Origin: Rhodobacteraceae bacterium EL129
Lineage (GTDB): Bacteria; Pseudomonadota; Alphaproteobacteria; Rhodobacterales; Rhodobacteraceae
DNA: 64,000 nucleotides
Assembly: GCA_900313005.1 (NCBI GenBank)
Contig: ONZJ01000002.1
Span: forward strand, 2,310,996 to 2,374,995
Direction: 5' to 3'
Shown here one piece after another: positions 8,415-16,692 of this stretch. How positions within the stretch are numbered: the stretch's first letter is position 1; each line of letters starts with the position of its first letter. Position numbers and translations under genes: made by a program. Under the pieces are notes generated by a model that was not told the origin of the DNA, ran no database searches, and saw nothing but the letters and a program-made list of their open reading frames with translations.

Positions 8415-8825
8415 TTACGCTTTGCGGTGGACGTGGACGGCACAATGCACGTGGCGCACCACGCGTGCCGCCGTCGACCCTAGAAGATAATCCCCAACGC
8501 CTGGACGGTGCGAGCCGATCACAATGCAATCGATCCCATGTTTTGCCGCGTAGTCTATGATCGTACGGTACGAATGGCCGACAACAACCTGCGCGTTCAA
8601 ACCTGGCATATTCGCTGTCTTTTCTGCCAACGCTTCCTTTGCGCGTTTCAATCCTTCTTCAATCGCCGATTTATCAACAAAAGCCGCGACCGACCCTTGC
8701 AACGCTTCATGAACGTGGATGGCCGTGATTTGTCCCCCATCGCTGAGCAAGCGCTGCGCCAAAGCCAAAGTCGCCGGAGAAACACCGTGGTCCAAAGCCA
8801 TCGGAACGAGGATATTCTTGTACAT
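8415..8825 (-). CDS. Universal stress protein (UspA family)
   Basis: A 136-residue single-domain Usp protein. It begins MYKNILVPMALD and ends with the ATP-binding loop in IGSHRPGVGDYLLGSTAARV, so it is of the nucleotide-binding type. It sits inside the sulfonate operon between the zinc alcohol dehydrogenase and comD, with a short gap on each side, and is therefore probably induced with the pathway. Its role there is unknown; Usp genes often accompany TRAP transport operons. Start ATG at 8825, about 20 bases after the previous stop. Confidence 0.9.
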   Translation of the reverse strand: MYKNILVPMALDHGVSPATLALAQRLLSDGGQITAIHVHEALQGSVAAFVDKSAIEEGLKRAKEALAEKTANMPGLNAQVVVGHSYRTIIDYAAKHGIDCIVIGSHRPGVGDYLLGSTAARVVRHVHCAVHVHRKA

Positions 8826-8848
8826 TTTCGTGCTTCCTTGTCGTTAAC

Positions 8849-9823
8849 TCAGGGAATGAGAACAATTTTGGGCGCTGCGACCAAACCAGCGCGAATGTCT
8901 TTGAAAGCCCGGCCCCCATCGGACAGGGCGCGGGTTTCGGTCCACGTGCTGGGTCCCAGGCGCCCGTCAAAGAGGGCCTGGGCGGTGTCAACGAAATCCG
9001 CCGTCGTGTAGGTGTAGGTGCCAATAAACGTGATTTCCTGCAATGTAGCACGGCGGATGTCCAAACCGCCATCGCTGTCTCCCAGCCCAACATGGGCGAT
9101 GACGCCCCCCGGCAAAACCTGAGCACTGGCAATGGCCCGTGTGGCGGCGTAACCGACCGCGTCCACGACGACAGGATAATTGCCGGTTGACGCCTCTACA
9201 GCCTTCTGGTCGCACTGGTCCTGCAAAAACCTGCGGCGGACGTCATTGGGCTCGGCGAGTGTCACGTCATGCAGGCCCAGCGCTTTCAGCGCCAGCGCCG
9301 CCGCCAGACCAATTGCGCCCCCCCCGATGACCAATGCCTTGCGATCCATCGAGGGATGCAGTGCCTCCAGTACCAAACGGGCAGCATGCCAACTGACAGC
9401 GAGCGGCTCCACCAAGGCCGCAGTTTCCATAGACACGTGGTCTGGCACGTCGACCAAATTCCGGCCCGGCATTGAAACGAATTCAGCAAATGCACCTTCG
9501 CGCGGCGGCATCGAAATGATCTGACGGGTGGGGCACAGGTTCTCGCGCCCTGCTTTGCAGGTCTGGCACGTGCCGCAGGTGACAAGCGGGTTGAGCGTGA
9601 CCCGTGTCCCATCCTTAGGCCCACCAACAATGACACCGGCGGCTTCGTGGCCGAGGATCAGTGGTGCAGGCCTGCGATCATCATGTCCCAGATAGGCATG
9701 CATATCAGATCCGCATATGCCAACCGCGTCTACCCGGATCAGGTGCTCTCCTGCTGCAGGAGACGCATCTTCAAAGTCGCGGTAGTTCAGCGTTTCAACA
9801 CCGTCATAAACCAAAGCTTTCAT
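8849..9823 (-). CDS. Zinc-dependent alcohol dehydrogenase, candidate DHPS 2-dehydrogenase (HpsO/HpsP role)
   Basis: A 324-residue medium-chain dehydrogenase. The catalytic zinc ligands are visible (GICGSDMH, GHEAAG), as is the structural zinc cluster (TCGTCQTCKAGRENLC) and the NAD-binding GGGAIGLAAA. In known DHPS catabolism two extra dehydrogenases, HpsO and HpsP, interconvert the enantiomers through a 2-oxo intermediate before HpsN acts. This gene and the next SDR gene occupy that position. Which of the two symbols applies cannot be decided here. The ATG overlaps the SDR stop as ATGA. Confidence 0.82.
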   Translation of the reverse strand: MKALVYDGVETLNYRDFEDASPAAGEHLIRVDAVGICGSDMHAYLGHDDRRPAPLILGHEAAGVIVGGPKDGTRVTLNPLVTCGTCQTCKAGRENLCPTRQIISMPPREGAFAEFVSMPGRNLVDVPDHVSMETAALVEPLAVSWHAARLVLEALHPSMDRKALVIGGGAIGLAAALALKALGLHDVTLAEPNDVRRRFLQDQCDQKAVEASTGNYPVVVDAVGYAATRAIASAQVLPGGVIAHVGLGDSDGGLDIRRATLQEITFIGTYTYTTADFVDTAQALFDGRLGPSTWTETRALSDGGRAFKDIRAGLVAAPKIVLIP

Positions 9824-10581
9824 TTCGCTGTAAACCCGCCGTCCACCATGAGCACCTGGCCCGTCACATAACTTGATGCCTCAGAGCATAAGAAGAGAAC
9901 TGGCCCATCCATATCTTCCAATGTTCCATTGCGCCCCATGCAAGTCTGCGCTGCATTTCGGGCAGCCCGATCGGCGTCTTCAAAGACCGCCTGCGTCAGC
10001 TCCGTTGGAAAGAAACCGGGACCGATGGCATTCGCAGTGATCCCGTACGGTGACCAGGCTTCGGCCATGGCACGCGTCAGCTGTGCGATGCCTGCCTTCG
10101 TTGCCCCGTAGGCAATCCCGCCTGGAAAGGCGCGGGTGGTCTGGAGCGAAGCGAAATTCACGATCCGCCCCCAGCCTTTTGCCTTCATCGCGGGCACCAA
10201 AGCCTGGCTCAGAAAGAAGGGCGCCGACAGGTTCAGAGCCAATGTTTTGTCCCAGCCCTCGGCGGTCACATCATCAGCGGGCTCTCGGGTGTTCACCCCT
10301 GCGGCGTGGATCACAATGTCGGGGGGACCAAAGGGGGCCGATATGTCCTGCACCAACGTCTCAATGCGACTGCGATCCGCGACATCGGCAACAACCGCGG
10401 CGGCATTGCCATTTGCATCATCCACCAACGCGGCAAGCGCCTCTGCCCGGCGGGCCACGCCAACCACCTTGGCCCCTGCAATCACCAAGGTCAGTGCGGC
10501 CTGCCGGCCCAGTCCTGAGCTTGCCCCCGTCACGCAAGCGACGCGCCCTGTCAGATCAAAGAGATCGCGCGGATGTGGCAT
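9820..10581 (-). CDS. Short-chain dehydrogenase/reductase, candidate DHPS 2-dehydrogenase (HpsO/HpsP role)
   Basis: A 253-residue classical SDR. The nucleotide motif is TGASSGLG, the NAG-like motif appears as HAAGVNT, the catalytic Ser is in FASLQTT and the YGATK motif carries Tyr and Lys. The C-terminus LMVDGGFTAK is typical. It starts three bases after the hpsN stop and overlaps the zinc dehydrogenase by four bases, so the three dehydrogenases are translated in tight order. Together with its neighbour it is proposed to epimerise DHPS through 3-hydroxy-2-oxopropane-1-sulfonate. The substrate is inferred from context only. Confidence 0.83.
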   Translation of the reverse strand: MPHPRDLFDLTGRVACVTGASSGLGRQAALTLVIAGAKVVGVARRAEALAALVDDANGNAAAVVADVADRSRIETLVQDISAPFGPPDIVIHAAGVNTREPADDVTAEGWDKTLALNLSAPFFLSQALVPAMKAKGWGRIVNFASLQTTRAFPGGIAYGATKAGIAQLTRAMAEAWSPYGITANAIGPGFFPTELTQAVFEDADRAARNAAQTCMGRNGTLEDMDGPVLFLCSEASSYVTGQVLMVDGGFTAK

Positions 10582-10584
10582 TCC

Positions 10585-11892
10585 CTACCCCTCTGCCGTC
10601 AAATCGAAGGTTTCGCCTGGGAAGTACTTGGCAAGGCGCACATCAGCCGCCCGTGCATGTCCTTCCATGCCTTCCAACCGACTGATCCGGGCCGTTGCAA
10701 TTGCAACCTGTTTGGAGGCCTCCTGACTTGCCCGCTGCCATGTCACGATCTTCATATACTTATGAACGCTCAGGCCCCCGGTGTAGTTTGCCGCGCCAGA
10801 GGTCGGCAGAACGTGGTTGGTCCCCGTTGCCTTGTCTCCGTAAGACACAGTCGTTTCTTCTCCGAGGAAAAGAGAGCCATAGCACGTCAACCGATCCAGC
10901 CACCAATCAATGTCGGCAGCCTGCACCGTCAGGTGTTCGGGTGCATAATCGTCAGATGTTGCAGCCATTTCCTCACGGTCCGCGCAGACGATGACTTCGG
11001 CATAGTCGCGCCAGGCCGCCCGTGCATTTTCAGCATTGAGGTCTGGCAGGTCGTCTATCAGAGTTGGAACGCGGGCCATGACGTCTTCGGCAAGGGCGCG
11101 GTTGTCTGTCACCAGCCACACCGGAGAGTTGTATCCGTGCTCGGCCTGACTGACCAAATCGGTCGCCACGATATGTGGATCTGCATCTTTGTCCGCAAGG
11201 ATCAGGCTGTCGGTTGGTCCCGCAATCATGTCGATGCCGACGCGTCCGAATAGGATGCGTTTGGCTTCAGCGACAAACTGGTTGCCGGGTCCAACCAAGA
11301 TGTTGGCCTTGGGTAGTCCAAAGAGACCAAAGGTCATCGCGGCCACACCCTGAATTCCGCCCATCGCAAGGATCTTGTCGGCACCACAAATATGGGCCGC
11401 GTAAATGATGGCCGGGGCCACGCCCACATCTGGCCGCGGCGGCGAGCACGCCGTAATATGCTTGCAGCCCGCAACCTTGGCTGTGGTCACCGTCATAATT
11501 GCCGACGCAATATGGCTATATCGCCCGCCAGGAACATAACAACCGGCTGCATCAACGGGAATTGCTTTTTGACCAGCAATGAAACCGGGCTGAATCTCCA
11601 TCTCGACATCCGCTACCGTGCTTTTCTGCAACTCGGCGAAACGCCTGACGTTGTCATGTGCAAATCGAATGTCCGACTTCAACTTCTCCGGAACCAAAGC
11701 GATGGCAGCATCAATCTCGTCCTGGGTCAGCAGGACATTTCCACTATACTGATCAAACTTCGCCGCATATTCGAGCGCTGTCGCGTCACCGCCAGCCTCG
11801 ATGTCGCTTAGGATCGACACGACAGTCTCGTGAACGTCGGAGGCACCTGACGAAGACGTTAAAGTTGCTTTTTTTAGGTATTCTCTAGCCAT
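10585..11892 (-). CDS. hpsN: Sulfopropanediol 3-dehydrogenase (HpsN)
   Basis: A 435-residue HisD-superfamily enzyme. HpsN oxidises 2,3-dihydroxypropane-1-sulfonate by four electrons to 3-sulfolactate with NAD+. The HisD zinc and catalytic residues are present: SQAEHG (Gln249, His252), YAPEHL (Glu319, His320), Asp353 in GDKATGTNH and His412 in EGMEGHARA. It lacks the synteny of a histidine-biosynthesis hisD and is placed directly behind a TRAP transporter with ComDE downstream, which favours HpsN. A second, closely similar copy is at 39243. Start ATG at 11892, twelve bases after the permease stop. Confidence 0.88.
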   Translation of the reverse strand: MAREYLKKATLTSSSGASDVHETVVSILSDIEAGGDATALEYAAKFDQYSGNVLLTQDEIDAAIALVPEKLKSDIRFAHDNVRRFAELQKSTVADVEMEIQPGFIAGQKAIPVDAAGCYVPGGRYSHIASAIMTVTTAKVAGCKHITACSPPRPDVGVAPAIIYAAHICGADKILAMGGIQGVAAMTFGLFGLPKANILVGPGNQFVAEAKRILFGRVGIDMIAGPTDSLILADKDADPHIVATDLVSQAEHGYNSPVWLVTDNRALAEDVMARVPTLIDDLPDLNAENARAAWRDYAEVIVCADREEMAATSDDYAPEHLTVQAADIDWWLDRLTCYGSLFLGEETTVSYGDKATGTNHVLPTSGAANYTGGLSVHKYMKIVTWQRASQEASKQVAIATARISRLEGMEGHARAADVRLAKYFPGETFDLTAEG

Positions 11893-11904
11893 TCTTTGTG
11901 GACC

Positions 11905-13233
11905 TTACTTGTAGATGTCAGGCAGCAATGTCGTGGACAAGGCTGGCACATAGGCGATCAGCAACACAACGACAAACATGCACAAAACAAATGGCACGGC
12001 GCGCGCTGCAATTTTGAGGATGGATTCCCCGGTTATTCCCGAGACCACAAACAAGTTGAGGCCCAGTGGAGGTGTGATGAAGCCAACACCCAGAGCAGTG
12101 ATCATCATGATACAAAACTGAATTTCATTCATCCCGATGTTATCCGCCAAAGGCTTCAAGATTGGCGCAAGGATCACGATGTTTGGCGTCGTTTCCATGA
12201 CGCAGCCTGCGGCAATCAAGATCCCGATCATCAAGAGGATCAACACCCAAGGCTCGTCTGTCAGACCTGTGACCGCCGTGACAAAACCTTGCGGAACACC
12301 CATGATGGCCAAAGCCTCGGCCAAAGGGGCCGAGAAGGCGATGATGGGCAGGATAACGCCGTTCACTTTGGCCGAGCTGATCAGCATCGCTGGAAAGTCT
12401 GCAAACGACAGAGTTCTGAGAATGAACCCCATCAAAATGGTGACAACAACCGCCGTGGCACCCGCTTCGGTCGGGGTCAACCGACCTGAGAAGATTCCGT
12501 AAAAGATGATGCCGGGCACGATAAAGGCATACCAACCAGACTTGAGCGCGCTCAGCAGGTTGCTGAACCATTCCCCCATCGTCATCTGACCACCGCCTTC
12601 ATAGGCATAGACGCGATTCACGATCAGGTTTGTGATCAGGATCGAAAACAAGATCAAAAGGCCGGGGATCAACGCGGCAAGAAACAGCGTAGACGCCGAT
12701 ATACCCAACACAAGTCCAATGATAATGTAGGCGATGGAAGGCGGGATCAGGATTCCGGTACATGCACCTGCCGCCACAAGCGCACAGGCATACGGGCGCG
12801 GATATCCACTTTCGACCAACCGCGCGATGGTCATCCGACCCACCGCCGCGGCCCCCGCCGCGTCAGAGCCCGAAATCGCCGCGAACATGCCACAGACCAA
12901 TACGGTGGCCGATCCGAAGCCTCCTTTTGTGAAGCACGTCAGCGCCTCGGCAACGTTCAGGAACTTTCGCGACAATCCGGTTCGGACAAGGACATCGCCG
13001 GTTAAAATAAAGAGCGGAACGGCGGTCAGCGCGAAGGCGTCAATGCCAGTAAAGAGCTTCTCGCCAACCAAGCTTAACGGTAGGTCTCCGGACATCACCA
13101 ACATCAAAATGGCCGACGTGCCGATCGCCGCCCAGACGGGCACCGCCAAGGCAATCAACCCGATGAAGATCAGCACCGGCAGGTAAAAATCCCAGCCCAG
13201 TTCCACAGTTTGATTGAGTGTTTGCCAAAGCAT
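11905..13233 (-). CDS. TRAP transporter large permease (DctM type), probable sulfonate uptake
   Basis: A 442-residue membrane protein with about 12 helices and the DctM-family features ILIPPSIAYIIIG and VGFITPPLGLNLFV. It forms the Na+-coupled transport channel together with the small subunit encoded twelve bases upstream. The substrate is inferred to be DHPS or a related C3 sulfonate, from the downstream hpsN and comDE; this corresponds to the hpsKLM set described in Ruegeria. Start ATG at 13233. Confidence 0.9.
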   Translation of the reverse strand: MLWQTLNQTVELGWDFYLPVLIFIGLIALAVPVWAAIGTSAILMLVMSGDLPLSLVGEKLFTGIDAFALTAVPLFILTGDVLVRTGLSRKFLNVAEALTCFTKGGFGSATVLVCGMFAAISGSDAAGAAAVGRMTIARLVESGYPRPYACALVAAGACTGILIPPSIAYIIIGLVLGISASTLFLAALIPGLLILFSILITNLIVNRVYAYEGGGQMTMGEWFSNLLSALKSGWYAFIVPGIIFYGIFSGRLTPTEAGATAVVVTILMGFILRTLSFADFPAMLISSAKVNGVILPIIAFSAPLAEALAIMGVPQGFVTAVTGLTDEPWVLILLMIGILIAAGCVMETTPNIVILAPILKPLADNIGMNEIQFCIMMITALGVGFITPPLGLNLFVVSGITGESILKIAARAVPFVLCMFVVVLLIAYVPALSTTLLPDIYK

Positions 13234-13245
13234 GTTCCAGGTTCC

Positions 13246-13758
13246 TCAATCAAACAACGTGTCGCCTTCGTAGACGGGCTGTCCCGTCCGAAGCGCATTG
13301 AAATCCCGGTAGAGCGATTGCATCAATCGCCAGATCATGAGGGCAAAACCCATCGGCACAGCCATCAAGAACCACACTTTTGATATGCGCAGCCCATCTG
13401 TGACCGATCCAAACTTCGCTGAAACGTGAACCGCCTCAAATGACCAGTAAAGCGCGATCACGGCGACAAAGAGCATTACCAAATCGCCGAAAATGTAGAG
13501 CAGAGCCTTCGGACGCGGAGACAGATAATGCATCACCACATCAATACGAATATGCGCGCGTTCGCGGACCGCGGCTGCAGCCCCGATCCATGCGAGATAG
13601 ATGAAGGAATACCTGACGATCTCTTCACCCCAAATGGAGGAGTAAGAAAAGATCTCCCGGCGTAGCACTTCGATCGCCATCGTAATGACCAGCATGACGT
13701 AGAAGGTCAGAAGCAGCCATCGCTCCGCATTGCGGTCAATTCGACGCAATAGTTCCAT
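13246..13758 (-). CDS. TRAP transporter small permease (DctQ type)
   Basis: A 170-residue protein with four predicted membrane helices and the DctQ pattern (VLRREIFSYSSIWGEEIVRY, then IDVVMHYLSPRPK). It stabilises the large permease and contacts the binding protein. It is placed between the binding-protein gene and the large permease. The 89-base gap before it contains a perfect 9-base-pair hairpin that may set the ratio of binding protein to permease. Confidence 0.9.
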   Translation of the reverse strand: MELLRRIDRNAERWLLLTFYVMLVITMAIEVLRREIFSYSSIWGEEIVRYSFIYLAWIGAAAAVRERAHIRIDVVMHYLSPRPKALLYIFGDLVMLFVAVIALYWSFEAVHVSAKFGSVTDGLRISKVWFLMAVPMGFALMIWRLMQSLYRDFNALRTGQPVYEGDTLFD

Positions 13759-13812
13759 GATGCACCTCTAGGATACGTGGTTTGGCCTTGTCACATCCGC
13801 GCAAAGCTGAGA

Positions 13813-13839
13813 CTGGGCGCCACAAGATGCGGCGCCCAG
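13813..13839 (-). terminator. Intercistronic hairpin behind TRAP binding-protein gene
   Basis: A perfect inverted repeat, CTGGGCGCC (13813-13821) and GGCGCCCAG (13831-13839), with a nine-base loop. It lies just after the binding-protein stop and has no U-run, so it more likely stabilises the upstream mRNA or attenuates partially than terminates fully. Confidence 0.7.
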
Positions 13840-13847
13840 CAAGAAGC

Positions 13848-14996
13848 TTAGGCGTCGTGGACGTAGTATTTGCCCTGGGTTCCTGCGGCTTCTTCCATCT
13901 TAGCGAAGTCGTCCATGGACCCGGCAAGTTCGACCTTGAACTCGTCCCATTCCGAGCGCTGATACCCACCTGCGTCCTGCCATTCGGCCAGTTGATCTGC
14001 ACTCAGCGAATGGAATTCCACACCGGCCTTCGCCAGTTCGGCCATCGCATAGGCGCGCGCGGAGGGGACTTTTGCAAGGTTCTGATGCGCGGTCATTTCT
14101 GATCCCCACATGATGCCATCTTGTACGTCCGCAGGCATCGAATTGAACCATTCCAGGTTACAGGAATACACCTGGCTGTCGGGCACCGCCTGGGTAAAGG
14201 TCACGTGGGACAGGATATCCTTGAACCCAAAGACATAAAGAGCCCCCACGGAAGGATCGAGCGCATCCGCAACACCTTGCTTGATCGCGGAAGGTGTTTC
14301 ACCCCATGCGACCGGTGTCGGGTTTGCCCCAACCATGCGGTAATACTGTTGCAGCATCTTGGAACCGGGAACGCGGAATTTCACGCCATCCAGATCGCCG
14401 GGTGACAGAACAGCGCCTGCGCCGCCTTTGCGCACCGCCACAACCCGCGGGTCGATGTTCACGTAGAACAGCGGCTTGAACCCATTTTCTTCGACCTTTG
14501 GCTCGACCGAGGCCTTCCAGAAATCCGAAGTCACCAGGTTGGTAAACCGCTGATTGGACCCACAGAGATATGGCATGTTGATCAGGTCAACTGTGGATGC
14601 AAAAGGCGCAAAGTTGGATAGCGAATGCTGGGCCGCCTGAATTGTGCCGCCTTGCACAGCCTGAACCAGTGCGCCACCGGCGCCCAGCTGACCACCGGGT
14701 GCAAGTTTGACATATACTTTGCCGTTGGTCGCGTTCTGGATGTTCTCTTTAAGATCCAACTGCATGATCGGATAGCTGCGGGACGCGCCCAGAACATAAG
14801 CCGTGGCCACAACCATCGTGTGCTCGGCTGCGTTTTCACGATCACGCTCTTCGTTTGCGGTTTGTGCTGCAGCTTCCGACGACCAAAGCATCCCGCCGGC
14901 CCCTGCAACCAAAGCAGCCGTAAAGCTACCCGCAGTGGCAAGTTTCAGGAAATTCCGGCGCTCTTCCGATGCGAGGTATTTCTTTTCTTCGTTCAT
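13848..14996 (-). CDS. TRAP transporter periplasmic binding protein (DctP type), Tat-exported
   Basis: A 382-residue DctP-family protein. The N-terminus carries EERRNFLKLA, a twin-arginine signal, followed by a hydrophobic run ending near AAAQT. The family Arg that binds a carboxylate-like anionic group is expected in the VKFRVPGS region. The ATG at 14996 was chosen over 15017 because GGGAGGA stands directly upstream. It captures the operon's substrate in the periplasm, by context DHPS or sulfolactate. It is the second gene of the long operon, after a small membrane protein. Confidence 0.9.
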   Translation of the reverse strand: MNEEKKYLASEERRNFLKLATAGSFTAALVAGAGGMLWSSEAAAQTANEERDRENAAEHTMVVATAYVLGASRSYPIMQLDLKENIQNATNGKVYVKLAPGGQLGAGGALVQAVQGGTIQAAQHSLSNFAPFASTVDLINMPYLCGSNQRFTNLVTSDFWKASVEPKVEENGFKPLFYVNIDPRVVAVRKGGAGAVLSPGDLDGVKFRVPGSKMLQQYYRMVGANPTPVAWGETPSAIKQGVADALDPSVGALYVFGFKDILSHVTFTQAVPDSQVYSCNLEWFNSMPADVQDGIMWGSEMTAHQNLAKVPSARAYAMAELAKAGVEFHSLSADQLAEWQDAGGYQRSEWDEFKVELAGSMDDFAKMEEAAGTQGKYYVHDA

Positions 14997-15016
14997 GTGT
15001 TCCTCCCAAGAAACCA

Positions 15017-15202
15017 TCAGCTGCCGTCCTTATTTTTGCGGTCAGCTTCCTTTTTAATGATTGCCACCACGAACAAGATCGAGGCCGTAAAGAGAATCAG
15101 CATCTCTCCTACGTCGCCCAAAAAGACCCGATCCCAAAATGCTCCGGATGCCACGTTTACAAAGTAAACAACGAAAACAATCAGTGAGGCGTAGAGGAAC
15201 AT
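15017..15202 (-). CDS. Small two-helix membrane protein at the head of the TRAP operon
   Basis: A 61-residue protein with two hydrophobic segments and a charged tail (IIKKEADRKNKDGS). It ends 20 bases before the binding-protein start and is the first gene downstream of the LacI-type operators. No named family was recognised. The placement suggests an accessory of the transporter. The ribosome site is weak, so confidence is moderate. Confidence 0.6.
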   Translation of the reverse strand: MFLYASLIVFVVYFVNVASGAFWDRVFLGDVGEMLILFTASILFVVAIIKKEADRKNKDGS

Positions 15203-15235
15203 TTGGAAGCTCGCAGGGTTTCTGATGACGGTAAA

Positions 15236-15247
15236 GTAAGCGCTTAC
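15236..15247. promoter_or_regulatory. LacI-type operator 1
   Basis: A perfect 12-base palindrome, GTAAGCGCTTAC, with the AAGCGCTT core typical of LacI/GalR-family sites. It lies 34 bases upstream of the operon's first gene and opposite the divergent LacI regulator. Confidence 0.85.
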
Positions 15248-15258
15248 ATTACATCAAT

Positions 15259-15270
15259 GCAAGCGCTTTC
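15259..15270. promoter_or_regulatory. LacI-type operator 2
   Basis: GCAAGCGCTTTC shares the AAGCGCTT core with operator 1. The two centres are 23 bases apart, about two helical turns, which would allow side-by-side binding of two dimers on one DNA face. Confidence 0.8.
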
Positions 15271-15339
15271 ATTGCTGGGCGTGCAAATGGAACATGAATC
15301 GACTAGTACTAGTGCCAGACTTGATAACGAGACGCGAAC

Positions 15340-16389
15340 TTGACGCAAGTGCCCATAAACATGCTGCCAACGTTGGAAGATGTTGCCCGAGAAGCGAATG
15401 TCTCAACGGCGACTGTATCGCGATGCCTCAACCGGTCCGGCAAGGTCTCAGACGACACGCGCCTTCGGGTCATGGAAGCGGTGGATCGTCTTGGCTATAC
15501 GCCGAATTTCGGTGCAAGAGCGCTTGCGGCCAAACGAACCCAGACGATTGGCGCGATCATTCCGACAATGGAGAACGCCATTTTTGCGCGGGGCCTTCAG
15601 GCCTTTCAGGAAACGCTGAATGAAAAAGGCTATACGCTGCTGGTCTCCAGCACCGGATATGACCCCGAAAAGGAAGCAGAGCAAATCAAGACGCTATTGG
15701 CTCGGGGCGCGGACGGTCTGTTGCTGATCGGCTATGACCGGGATGAAGCGTTGTACAGATACCTGGAGACCCGCAACATCCCCTATTTGATCTCTTGGGC
15801 GCATCGTTCAGCGGAAAGCCATCCCGCGGTTGGATTTGACAACTTTCAGTCGATGCTGGAGCTGACTCAGATCGTCCTGGACAAAGGTCATCGAGAGATT
15901 GCCATCATCTCAGGCCTCACCCATGGAAATGACCGGGCTGCGGATCGTGTGAAAGGGATCCGCGCAGGGGTCGCACAAGCCGGGTTCGACCCGAACAAAG
16001 TCCCCTGTGTTGAGCTGCCCTATTCTGTCGAAAACGGCGCTGCCGCATTTGACACATTGATGGGTCAAGGTGCACGCCCAACGGCGGTGATGTGTGTCAA
16101 CGACGTGCTGGCCGTCGGTGCGCTGCAAAAGGCACAACAGATGGGCCTTCATGTGCCCGATGACGTTTCCATAACTGGCTTTGACGATATTGACATCGCA
16201 TCACTGGTCACGCCCAAACTGACGACGGTGCACGTACCACATGGCCAGATGGGGTCACTCGCAGCCCAAAAAATAGTCGAGTTGATCGAGAAGAAAGCGT
16301 CCCCAAAGTCCTCCCAACTCAAGAGCTCAATACGACTTCGCAACTCGCTTAAACACTACCCCGCAGGACCCATAAGCGCAGAGACTTGA
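15340..16389 (+). CDS. LacI/GalR family transcriptional regulator of the sulfonate operon
   Basis: About 349 residues. The N-terminal helix-turn-helix reads TLEDVAREANVSTATVSRCL, followed by a periplasmic-binding-type effector domain (VMCVNDVLAVGAL, SITGFDDIDIASL). It is divergent from the TRAP/hpsN operon with two LacI-type operators between, so it is probably the local repressor responding to DHPS or a pathway intermediate. The start is uncertain: TTG at 15340 has a weak GAGACG upstream, whereas the ATG at 15361 would give a seven-residue-shorter protein beginning MLPTLEDV. Confidence 0.88.
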   Translation: MTQVPINMLPTLEDVAREANVSTATVSRCLNRSGKVSDDTRLRVMEAVDRLGYTPNFGARALAAKRTQTIGAIIPTMENAIFARGLQAFQETLNEKGYTLLVSSTGYDPEKEAEQIKTLLARGADGLLLIGYDRDEALYRYLETRNIPYLISWAHRSAESHPAVGFDNFQSMLELTQIVLDKGHREIAIISGLTHGNDRAADRVKGIRAGVAQAGFDPNKVPCVELPYSVENGAAAFDTLMGQGARPTAVMCVNDVLAVGALQKAQQMGLHVPDDVSITGFDDIDIASLVTPKLTTVHVPHGQMGSLAAQKIVELIEKKASPKSSQLKSSIRLRNSLKHYPAGPISAET

Positions 16390-16692
16390 TGGTCTTTGGG
16401 TTTGAACGTTGATTACACACCTTAGCTCGATGCAGCGCCGCCAACATTGAAAACAAATTCAACAACGCGATCGGCCATCGCAGTGCGAATGAGCTGCGTT
16501 TCACATTTGGTGTCGTGGGCCGCAAAGACGAACAAGATTTGACAGCCCGTGGCGTGAACGGCGTCCTGTGCCCCCTGCTCCAACAGTCTGAATTTAACTT
16601 GGGTAACAGCAAACGTGATAAGTTGAGGCTGGACTATACCGCCGCCGGAACGCTAACTAGGCGTTCAGTGATTTCAACAGCGAGGCAAGCGC
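16390..16692. other. Intergenic region between LacI and RND genes
   Basis: About 300 bases. An open frame crosses it on the plus strand, but it shows no recognisable domain and no good ribosome site. No hairpin with a T-run was seen. It presumably contains the promoter of the RND operon. Confidence 0.4.

Noticed and set aside
10585..11892. Histidinol dehydrogenase (hisD) of histidine synthesis.
   Set aside because: The superfamily is shared, but the TRAP and ComDE context and the existence of two copies favour HpsN.
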